From Planosporangium mesophilum (lineage in GTDB: Bacteria > Actinomycetota > Actinomycetes > Mycobacteriales > Micromonosporaceae): a stretch of DNA of 58,402 nt. Shown here in pieces: positions 1 to 6,486 of this stretch; position 1 is the stretch's first letter; each line of letters begins with the position of its first letter. The stretch is taken from positions 1-58,402 of the forward strand of contig NZ_BOON01000060.1 in the NCBI RefSeq assembly GCF_016863255.1, given 5' to 3'. A program made the translations under genes and the position numbers. Under the pieces are notes generated by a model. The model was not told the DNA's origin. It made no database searches and was given only the letters and a program-made list of their open reading frames with translations.

Positions 1-43
1 CCAGGGGTGGGCTCGACGCGTATCCGCACCCGGAAACAAAAAC

Positions 44-67
44 GGCGCCCCCAGGGGCGCCTTTTTT
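44..67 (+). terminator. Rho-independent terminator
   Basis: A perfect 8-bp stem (44-51 with 54-61, two-base loop) of GGCGCCCC/GGGGCGCC is followed directly by six T residues (62-67). This is a classic intrinsic terminator, unusual in this genome for having a real T tract. It would end a transcript entering from the left, from a gene outside the window. Confidence 0.85.
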
Positions 68-265
68 GTTACCCAAAATGCGGCAGCGGCATGGTTTCCT
101 GACGAGGCGTGGCGGGCTCGATCAGCCATGGACCGGCAGCGCAGGAGCCACGCCGCGGCGACCAATCAGGTGGACGCAGGTCAGCAACTCGCGGCAATCG
201 AGCTGTTTTAAGCTATTCACCCCCGAATATTCGATAAGGACCGACGGGTCGAAGACGTTGACGGA

Positions 266-1186
266 GTGGACGATGCCGGCGGTGACCGGCGTCCACGCAA
301 GATCGCTAGCGTGCGGAGACTTCTCTTCCTTGCGTCTGCTCTGGTCGGTCTCGTGACCGTCGGTCTCGTCGTCGACTCTGTCCCCTCGGACGCCGCCGCC
401 GGCACCGTCCCGCCCCCGGCGCGGATCGTGTGGCCGAGCGCGAGCGCCACGGCGTCGAACCCGGCCCCGGTGCGGGCGAACCCGACCGTGCCCAGGAACG
501 GGGCCATCCCGACCCGGGGAACGGCGCCGGTGCAGAGGGCCTGGACCCCCAACGACCTCCGCCACCTGCCCAGGGACCGGCCGCTGCGCATCCTCGGCTG
601 CTGCGACAGCATGACGCCGGGCTGCACCAACACCGACACCGACCAGGGGTACTGGACGGAGCTGGGGCGGCTGCTGGACGCCGCGGGTGTGCGGTACGAG
701 TGCAGCAACGCCTCGATCGGCGGCCAGAGCACCGTCGACGTGGTCGGCTACATCCGCAACGTGGTGCGGGCCGCCCGGCCGGACGTCATCCTGATCAACG
801 TCATGACCAACGACGCCGCCGGAGCTGAGTCCAAGGCGCGGTACCAGAGGATCCTCGACGACATCTTCGCGACCGACCCCAACGTGGTGGTGGCGCCGAC
901 GCTGATCGAGATCTCGCGCGTCCCACCCGCGCCCGCGTGGCTGGCGAACTCCGAACCGGCGAACAACGCCGCGATCAGGGACGTGTGCCTGGACGGGAAC
1001 GGCGCCCCCAGGCACCCGCGCATCGTCGGACTGGGCAACATGTCGAAGATCCCCAACAACACGAAGTACGTGGACGGCGGCGGGATCCACTTCACCCCGG
1101 CGGGCCAGGTGATGGCCGCCCGCGAGTGGTACCGGACGATCACGCCTTGGTTCGGGCTGCCGCCCATCCCCCAGGACGTGTACTGA
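266..1186 (+). CDS. Secreted SGNH/GDSL-like hydrolase
   Basis: A 306-residue protein with a positively charged N-terminus and hydrophobic stretch (about residues 17-38) fitting a signal peptide, then a Pro/Ala-rich linker to about residue 90. The core reads like an SGNH esterase/lipase: a block-I-like LGCCDSMT segment places the Ser after Cys-Asp instead of Gly-Asp, a Gly-Gln and an NDAA segment occupy the positions of blocks II/III, and GGGIHFTPAG supplies the catalytic His. The Asp normally three residues before that His is instead five before it. GTG at 266 is used; GTG at 311 (VRRLLFLAS) would give a more typical signal peptide. Substrate unknown. No operon partner is seen; the next genes run on the opposite strand. 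Confidence 0.75.
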   Translation: MDDAGGDRRPRKIASVRRLLFLASALVGLVTVGLVVDSVPSDAAAGTVPPPARIVWPSASATASNPAPVRANPTVPRNGAIPTRGTAPVQRAWTPNDLRHLPRDRPLRILGCCDSMTPGCTNTDTDQGYWTELGRLLDAAGVRYECSNASIGGQSTVDVVGYIRNVVRAARPDVILINVMTNDAAGAESKARYQRILDDIFATDPNVVVAPTLIEISRVPPAPAWLANSEPANNAAIRDVCLDGNGAPRHPRIVGLGNMSKIPNNTKYVDGGGIHFTPAGQVMAAREWYRTITPWFGLPPIPQDVY

Positions 1187-1311
1187 CCCGCGGTCAGCCG
1201 GCGGCGGTGTCCGCGACCACGACGAGCATCTCGGCGGCGACGACCGAGCCGCCCCGGGTCCGGAAGTCCTTGGCGGTGAAGACGGCGCGAGCGGACCGGC
1301 GCGACCGGGTA

Positions 1312-2256
1312 CTACTCCGGGGCCGGCTGGAGCTCGGCGGCCCGGCCGGCGAGGTCGGCGCAGGCGGTCCGGTCGAGGGCGCCACCGGCGACGAACGCGT
1401 CGTAGCGCAGGGTCAGCTCGTCGCCGTCGGCGAGCGGGTACTCGCGGCTGAAGAACGGGGCGGGGCAGACGCAGGCGAACGGCTGGCTGCGGACGAACCA
1501 CCGGGTCGGGTACTCCAGGTTGGCCGGGTGGTCGACGAAGACCAGCGTCGAGCTGCGGCCGTGTCCGTCGTGCCGGCCGGTGAAGGCCAGCCAGGGACCG
1601 CGTACCCCCATCAGCTCGTCGCCGCCCTCGCCGTCGGGCATGAGTACCGCGCCGCCGGTGAACGAGCGTGGTCCACGCCAGAACAGCCCGCTGTAGCCGG
1701 CGTTGTCGCGGCCGGAGGTGGTCGGGCTGCCGAGCGGGATGGCGGCGCCGCTGACGTTGCGCATGGTGGTCCGGAAGGCGAGCTGCCACGCCCCGGCGCC
1801 GGGCAGGACCGCCACGCCCACCCGTCGCCGCTCCTCGATCCAGGCCGCGCCGGCCTGGGTGACCCAGGTCAGCCGCTCGTCGAAGCGCAGCACCCCGTCG
1901 TGGACGCCGAGCGCGTCGAACCCGTCGTGCCGCATGCGGCCGTTGTTGGGCAGTTGCCGGTACCCGTCGGCGCGGGTGTAGCTGACCCCGCCCCAGAAGT
2001 TCTCGGGGCCCACATTGGACAGCGACCAGGCGATGCCCTTGTGCCACACGTGATCGTGCGGCCGGTACAGGCTGACCACGTCGCCGTCGAGGGTACGCAG
2101 CGGGTGGAGGTACGGGCGGGGCGACTCGAGCTGCGGCTCCCAGGGCCGGTACACGTAGCGGAGGAGCTCGTTGCCGTGCCACGCCGCACGCAGCGACCGG
2201 CCCTCCTCGTGCACCAGGGCCAGCCCGTCCGGCGGGGGCTCCGCACCGGGGTACAC
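1312..2256 (-). CDS. PmoA-like family protein (DUF6807)
   Basis: About 314 residues. The translation matches the family labelled methane oxygenase PmoA in Pfam (DUF6807), which despite the name is a soluble beta-sandwich family found in many soil bacteria with no methane oxidation. Recognisable segments are a YRPWEPQ near the N-terminus, RPHDHVWHKG with paired His residues, ENFWGG, and an NPSC-free C-terminal half rich in aromatic/Arg pairs (TRWFVRSQPF). Biochemical role unknown, possibly carbohydrate-related. The start is uncertain; GTG at 2256 lies just after the stop of the upstream membrane gene (2262), suggesting translational coupling. No ATG is available near the conserved start. Confidence 0.75.
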   Translation of the reverse strand: MYPGAEPPPDGLALVHEEGRSLRAAWHGNELLRYVYRPWEPQLESPRPYLHPLRTLDGDVVSLYRPHDHVWHKGIAWSLSNVGPENFWGGVSYTRADGYRQLPNNGRMRHDGFDALGVHDGVLRFDERLTWVTQAGAAWIEERRRVGVAVLPGAGAWQLAFRTTMRNVSGAAIPLGSPTTSGRDNAGYSGLFWRGPRSFTGGAVLMPDGEGGDELMGVRGPWLAFTGRHDGHGRSSTLVFVDHPANLEYPTRWFVRSQPFACVCPAPFFSREYPLADGDELTLRYDAFVAGGALDRTACADLAGRAAELQPAPE

Positions 2257-2261
2257 GGCGC

Positions 2262-3446
2262 CTACCGAGTCCCGCGCCGGCGGCGCGGTACCCACGTTCG
2301 CCTGGGTTTCGTCCTGGCATGCTGCTGCGTCGTCGCGTCCCCGCCGGGCCGCTCCAGCTCCGCGAACGAGAACGTCGGGCTGCCGGCCGCGGCGGCCGAA
2401 CCGGTGTCGTCCTCGCCGCTGAGGACCTTCTCCGCCTGCGAGCCGAGCTGGTTGAACAGCCGCTCGCTGAATCCGAGCAGCACCGCCAGTCCCAGGACGG
2501 CCGGTGCGGGAGCGTCGCGGAACGTCGTCTCCGGCCTGATCAGGGACGAGAGGTCGAGCACGTGCAGCGCCTGAAGCGTGGCGATGAACTGCAGCCCGGC
2601 CCACGCCGTCAGCGCGCCGAGCAGCGGAGCGAGGAACAGCGGCACCCACGAGATCCCGTACGCCGTGGGCCAGCCGGCGCCGTACACGACGCGCTGCACC
2701 CGGCTGATCAGGCCGCCCACCGAGCCGGCGATCAGCACGTAGCCGTACCCGGCGACGAGAAGCGCGATGACCGGAAGGTACGCGGCGAGCACCAGCCAGC
2801 CGGCCTTTCCGTAGAGGCTGACGAGCTGGTTGTAGGTGGCGTCGCGGGCGTTGAAGAGTTCCGCGAGCAACTGCGACAGCTCCGCCCGCCACCGGGTGTG
2901 AGCCGCCGCCTCGGCGCCCTCCACCCGGCGGGACGCCTCCTGTAGCTCCGCCCAACGGCGCTGCCACGCGTTCTGTCTGACCGGCGGCAGCTCGTCGATC
3001 TGGCCCATGGCGCGGGCGAACCGGGCCTGGACCGCGGCGTCCGGCAGCCGCCACACCTCGAGGCGCTGCGCCTCGTGCAGCCGTACCCACTGGGCAATCT
3101 CCGACGAACCGATCCAGTTGCGCAGGCTCCGCCCGCGCTCCGGGCCGTCGTTCAGGTTGTGGAAGTCCGGCACCAGGCGGTCGATGGCCTTGGCGAGCGC
3201 GTCTGCGTCGACGGGGGAGTCGGGCGCCGAGGGCCGTGCGTTCGGGCGCGTCCACCGGCGGGCGCGAACCGATGAGGCGATCTGCGGTAGCTGTACCTCG
3301 GCGCGTCCGCGAAAGGCGGCCTGGTGCGCCCGCAGCCATCGAAGATTGGCCAGCCGGATGTAGGAGCTCGTCACCAGGAACATGACGATCAGGTAGACGA
3401 ACAGCAGGGTGCCGCCGAGCAGGAGCTGAGCGTGGTACGCCGACAT
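2262..3446 (-). CDS. Polytopic membrane protein of unknown function
   Basis: About 394 residues. The start is ATG at 3446, preceded by GGAG five bases upstream; an in-frame GTG at 3452 is less well spaced. It has one N-terminal membrane segment (residues about 8-28), a long cytoplasmic region with many Arg/Glu/Ala residues that looks helical (about 60-200), then three more hydrophobic segments (about 215-245, 265-290, 315-335). The C-terminal tail is basic. I do not recognise a family. It is followed within a few bases by the DUF6807 gene, so the two are probably co-transcribed and may work together. Confidence 0.7.
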   Translation of the reverse strand: MSAYHAQLLLGGTLLFVYLIVMFLVTSSYIRLANLRWLRAHQAAFRGRAEVQLPQIASSVRARRWTRPNARPSAPDSPVDADALAKAIDRLVPDFHNLNDGPERGRSLRNWIGSSEIAQWVRLHEAQRLEVWRLPDAAVQARFARAMGQIDELPPVRQNAWQRRWAELQEASRRVEGAEAAAHTRWRAELSQLLAELFNARDATYNQLVSLYGKAGWLVLAAYLPVIALLVAGYGYVLIAGSVGGLISRVQRVVYGAGWPTAYGISWVPLFLAPLLGALTAWAGLQFIATLQALHVLDLSSLIRPETTFRDAPAPAVLGLAVLLGFSERLFNQLGSQAEKVLSGEDDTGSAAAAGSPTFSFAELERPGGDATTQQHARTKPRRTWVPRRRRGTR

Positions 3447-3594
3447 CTGCACTCCTCACGTCGTCTCCCGGGGGGAGGAGACGGGTCATGACTTTGAGAC
3501 TGCACACCCGCGCCGGGCTGACCTGTCGGGTTGCCGATCGTCCAGTGGCGCGAAGCCGACAGCGCGCGATCCCGCCGCCGACCGTTCGGCAGGG

Positions 3595-3624
3595 TTGACA
3601 TGCAGCCGTTCGGCTGCCTAAGTT
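3595..3624 (+). promoter_or_regulatory. Promoter of the ArsR-AHSA1 gene
   Basis: TTGACA at 3595-3600 is an ideal -35 element and TAAGTT at 3619-3624 a TAnnnT -10 element, separated by 18 bases. The ATG lies at 3663 with a GAGGTG ribosome site 7 bases upstream. The -10 element sits inside the dyad described separately, so repressor binding would block transcription initiation. Confidence 0.6.
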
Positions 3625-3632
3625 TAGGCAGC
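3613..3632 (+). promoter_or_regulatory. Putative ArsR-type operator, perfect inverted repeat
   Basis: GCTGCCTAA (3613-3621) and TTAGGCAGC (3624-3632) form a perfect 9-bp dyad with a 2-base spacer, centred on the -10 element. It is nested within a second perfect dyad, TGCAGCCG (3601-3608) and CGGCTGCA (3637-3644). This arrangement fits autoregulation by the dimeric HTH protein encoded just downstream. Confidence 0.65.
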
Positions 3633-3662
3633 TAACCGGCTGCATGTTCGAGGTGACGCGGG

Positions 3663-4472
3663 ATGGACGAGGTGTTCAAGGCGTTGGCCGATACCAGCCG
3701 ACGCCGGCTGCTCGACAGTCTGAACGCCCGCAACGGGCAGAGCCTCCGCGAACTCTGCGCCGGCCTGGACATGGCGCGGCAGTCGGTCAGCAAGCACCTG
3801 GCGGTCCTGGAGGCGGCCAATCTGGTGACCACCGTGTGGCGCGGCCGGGAGAAGTTGCACTACCTCAACGCCGAGCCGATCAACGCCATCGCCGAGCGCT
3901 GGATCAACCGGTACGACCGCGAGCGGGTCAGCGCGCTCGCCGACCTGAAGAGAGCACTGGAGGAGAAGCCGATGGGCAACCACGAGTTCGTGTACACGAC
4001 GTACATCAACACCACGCCGGAGCGGCTCTGGCAGGCGTTGACCGATCCCGCCTTCACCCGCCGGTACTGGGGGCTCGCCTTCGATACGGACTGGCGCGCG
4101 GGATCGCCGATGGCCTGGGAGATGGGCGGAATGAACCTGGCCGATCCCGAACAGGTCGTCGTCGAGTCCGAGCCCCACCGTCGGCTGGCCTACACCTGGC
4201 ACAGCCTCACCCCCGAGTGGGCCGAGGCTTCCGGCGTGGGCGACGAGGTCTTCGCCAAGATTGCCGGCGAGCGCCGGTCGAAGGTGACCTTCGAGCTCGA
4301 GCCGGTCGGGCCGCTGGTGAAGCTGACCGTCGTGCACGGCGACTTCGACGCCGACAGCACCGTGCGGGAGATGGTCGGCCAGGGGTGGCCGGCGATCCTG
4401 TCCAACCTCAAGACGCTGCTGGAGACCGGCGCGACCCTGCCCCAGCCGGAGCCCGCCGGCCAGGGCGGCTGA
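3663..4472 (+). CDS. ArsR HTH regulator fused to AHSA1/SRPBCC domain
   Basis: 269 residues combining two domains. Residues 1-95 are an ArsR-type winged helix (EVFKALADTSRRRLLD at the start, QSVSKHLAVLEAANLV as recognition helix). Residues about 103-260 are an AHSA1/SRPBCC ligand-binding domain (TPERLWQALTDP, then a GxPMAWE-like strand and VREMVGQGWPAILSNLK near the end). The two domains occur as adjacent genes in many bacteria; here a short linker joins them in one polypeptide. Family knowledge suggests a ligand-responsive repressor. The start is ATG 3663 with GAGGTG upstream. The promoter overlaps a perfect operator, supporting autoregulation. No metal-binding Cys pair of classic ArsR is seen. 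Confidence 0.88.
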   Translation: MDEVFKALADTSRRRLLDSLNARNGQSLRELCAGLDMARQSVSKHLAVLEAANLVTTVWRGREKLHYLNAEPINAIAERWINRYDRERVSALADLKRALEEKPMGNHEFVYTTYINTTPERLWQALTDPAFTRRYWGLAFDTDWRAGSPMAWEMGGMNLADPEQVVVESEPHRRLAYTWHSLTPEWAEASGVGDEVFAKIAGERRSKVTFELEPVGPLVKLTVVHGDFDADSTVREMVGQGWPAILSNLKTLLETGATLPQPEPAGQGG

Positions 4473-4519
4473 GGTCACCCGGCCACGCAGCCCGTGGGCG
4501 AGAACGGCTGACCCTGCCG

Positions 4520-5023
4520 TCAGCCGTTCTCGGCGGCCAGCAGCATCCGGCGCAGGAGGTCGGCAAGCTGCTGCTGCTCCCGGCGGGTCAGGACGCCCAT
4601 GAGGCGTTGCTCCTCGGTACCCTCCTCGCTCATCGCGGCGAGCCATGCCTGCCGGCCGGCGTCGGTCAGCTCGACCACGACCTTGCGCCGGTCGGTGGGC
4701 GACGGGGTGCGGCGGACGAAGCCGCGCTGTTCCAGCGCGTCGAGGCGGCCGGTCATGGCGGCAGGCGAGGTCCGGGTCTCCTCGGCCAGTTCGGTGGGTC
4801 CGGCGCGGTACGGGTCACCGCGGCCGGCGAGCGCGTGCAACGTCTCGAACTCGAAGTTCTGCAGCCCGTGTTCGGCCAGCAACGTCTGACGGACGCGCTT
4901 GAGGTGCTTCACCAGGAAGGACATCCGGGTGACCGCACCCTCGACGCACGGGTCGAGGGCGGGCAGCACCGCGCTCCACCGTTCGATGTGCCGGTCCACG
5001 GAATCCCGCGCGCCATTCTCCAC
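4520..5023 (-). CDS. MarR family transcriptional regulator
   Basis: About 167 residues from GTG 5023; longer in-frame starts would run through the shared promoter region and are unlikely. The middle contains a MarR winged helix: FETLHALAGRG, PTELAEETRTSPAAMTGRLDALEQRGFVRR as helix-turn-helix, then SPTDRRKVVVELT as the wing. The C-terminus is a dimerisation helix rich in Gln/Leu (REQQQLADLLRRML). It lies divergently next to an MFS transporter, with a perfect dyad between them, the usual layout for a MarR repressor of an efflux gene. The inducer is unknown. Confidence 0.88.
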   Translation of the reverse strand: MENGARDSVDRHIERWSAVLPALDPCVEGAVTRMSFLVKHLKRVRQTLLAEHGLQNFEFETLHALAGRGDPYRAGPTELAEETRTSPAAMTGRLDALEQRGFVRRTPSPTDRRKVVVELTDAGRQAWLAAMSEEGTEEQRLMGVLTRREQQQLADLLRRMLLAAENG

Positions 5024-5063
5024 GCGGACAGCGTACCTTCCGTACTTGATATTCCTTTGACGA

Positions 5064-5083
5064 ATATTTCGATACCGAAATAT
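5064..5083. promoter_or_regulatory. Putative MarR operator between divergent genes
   Basis: ATATTTCG (5064-5071) and CGAAATAT (5076-5083) are a perfect 8-bp inverted repeat with a 4-base spacer, in an AT-rich island that stands out from the GC-rich surroundings. It ends 10 bases before the transporter ATG at 5093. Binding of the divergent MarR protein here would control both genes. Confidence 0.65.
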
Positions 5084-5092
5084 CATCGCCGG

Positions 5093-6307
5093 ATGGGTGC
5101 CAACTTCCGGCTCATCTGGCTCGGCCACACGCTGTCTGCGCTCGGTGACTACGTCGTACCCGCCGCGCTGACCCTGGCGATCGTGCGGGCCACCGGCTCC
5201 GCGAGCGCGCTCGCGCTCGTACTGGCCTGCGCCACCGTGCCGCGACTGGTACTGCTGCCGCTGGGCGGCGCGGTCGCGGATCGCTGGCAGCCGCGGCGGG
5301 TAGCGATCGCGGCCGACGTCGTGCGCTGCGTGGCGCAGGCGACGGTCGCGATCGAACTGATCGACGGCCGGTTCCGCCTGACCGACCTCGCCGTGGCCGC
5401 GGCGGTCAGCGGAGCGGCCTCGGCCTTCGCGCTGCCCACCGGCTCCCCGATGATCGCCGCGGCGGTCGACGCCCCGACCCGTCCACGGGCCAACGCCCTG
5501 CTCGGCGTGTCCAACAGCGTGGCCCGCGTACTCGGTCCGGCGCTGGGTGGCGGCCTCGTCCTCACCGCCGGGCCGGGGTGGGCGTTCGCGGCGGACGCCG
5601 CGACGTTCGCCGTCAGCACCGTGGTTCTCGCGCTGGTGCGACTTCCCGCCGCGACGCCTTCGGTTCAGCGCCGCCCGCTACACCGCGATCTCGTCGAGGG
5701 CTGGAGCGAGGTGCGTCGCCACGACTGGTTCTGGATCAGCCTCATCGGTCATGCCACCTGGAACATGGCCATGGCCGTCCTGCAGACTCTGGGCCCGCTG
5801 ATCGCGGTCCGCCACCTCGGCGGCGAGATCGTCTGGGTGGCCTTCCTCCAGGCCGGGGCCGTCGGCCTGCTCGCCGGCTCGCTGCTGGCCACCCGGCTGG
5901 GCGCGGGCGGACGACTCGGGATCCGGGTGAGCCGGCCGGTGCTGGCGGCCAACCTCAGCCTGTCGCTGTTCGCCGTCCCGCTGGCGCTGCTCGCGCTGTC
6001 CGTACCCGCACCGGTGGCGATCGCGGCGTACGGGATCGCCCTGGCCGGGCTGGGCTTCCTCGTCCCGGTGTGGCACACCGCGGTCCAGCAGCAGGTACCG
6101 ACCGACAAGCTCGCCCGGGTCACCGCGTACGACATCCTCGTCTCGCTCGCGGCGATGCCGCTCGGCTATGCCGTCGCGGCGCCCGCCGCCACGGCCTTCG
6201 GGAACGCGGTACCGCTGCTGACCGCGGCCGCGCTGGTGGCCGTGACCACCGCCGGCACCGCGTTGACGCCCGGTGTCCGCGGGCTCCGCACCGCCACCGC
6301 GGTCTAG
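5093..6307 (+). CDS. MFS transporter
   Basis: 404 residues, about 12 membrane helices. It starts MGANFRLIWLGHTLSALGD, typical of drug-efflux MFS proteins of the MFS_3/EntS type, and has the loop 2-3 signature GGAVADRWQPRR. ATG 5093 is chosen because it lies just after the dyad operator; no convincing Shine-Dalgarno precedes it, so the transcript may be leaderless or nearly so. It is probably repressed by the divergent MarR regulator and exports an unknown hydrophobic compound. Upstream sequence is open in this frame but is antisense to marR and not coding. Confidence 0.88.
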   Translation: MGANFRLIWLGHTLSALGDYVVPAALTLAIVRATGSASALALVLACATVPRLVLLPLGGAVADRWQPRRVAIAADVVRCVAQATVAIELIDGRFRLTDLAVAAAVSGAASAFALPTGSPMIAAAVDAPTRPRANALLGVSNSVARVLGPALGGGLVLTAGPGWAFAADAATFAVSTVVLALVRLPAATPSVQRRPLHRDLVEGWSEVRRHDWFWISLIGHATWNMAMAVLQTLGPLIAVRHLGGEIVWVAFLQAGAVGLLAGSLLATRLGAGGRLGIRVSRPVLAANLSLSLFAVPLALLALSVPAPVAIAAYGIALAGLGFLVPVWHTAVQQQVPTDKLARVTAYDILVSLAAMPLGYAVAAPAATAFGNAVPLLTAAALVAVTTAGTALTPGVRGLRTATAV

Positions 6308-6315
6308 GGAACGTC

Positions 6316-6353
6316 ATACCGGCGGCGGTGGGAGGCCACCGCCTCGCCGGTAT
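6316..6353 (+). terminator. Hairpin terminator after MFS gene
   Basis: Starting nine bases after the stop, ATACCGGCG/CGCCGGTAT (6316-6324 with 6345-6353) plus the inner GCGGTGG/CCACCGC form a long stem with a small bulge and GAGG loop. There is no T tract, as is usual for actinobacterial terminators. Confidence 0.7.
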
Positions 6354-6486
6354 GCGTACGCCGCGCCGACGGCCGGTTCCGCTGGCTGCCTTCCGTTTTC
6401 CCCTAATGAGCGGCCCGTCGCCGCCGATGGCCGGGGTGGAGTCCGAGTCGTGGATTCCGCTGTCATAGGGGAGGTGAGTTCCAGTA

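Noticed and set aside
122-2320. Very long minus-strand open frame across the SGNH and DUF6807 genes
   Set aside because: Arg/Pro/Ala-rich translation with no family features; it is antisense or out of frame to recognised genes, as expected in very GC-rich DNA.
3644-5092. Upstream part of an 887-codon plus-strand frame ending with the MFS gene
   Set aside because: This section runs antisense to marR and out of frame over the ArsR fusion; only the part from 5093 is protein-like.
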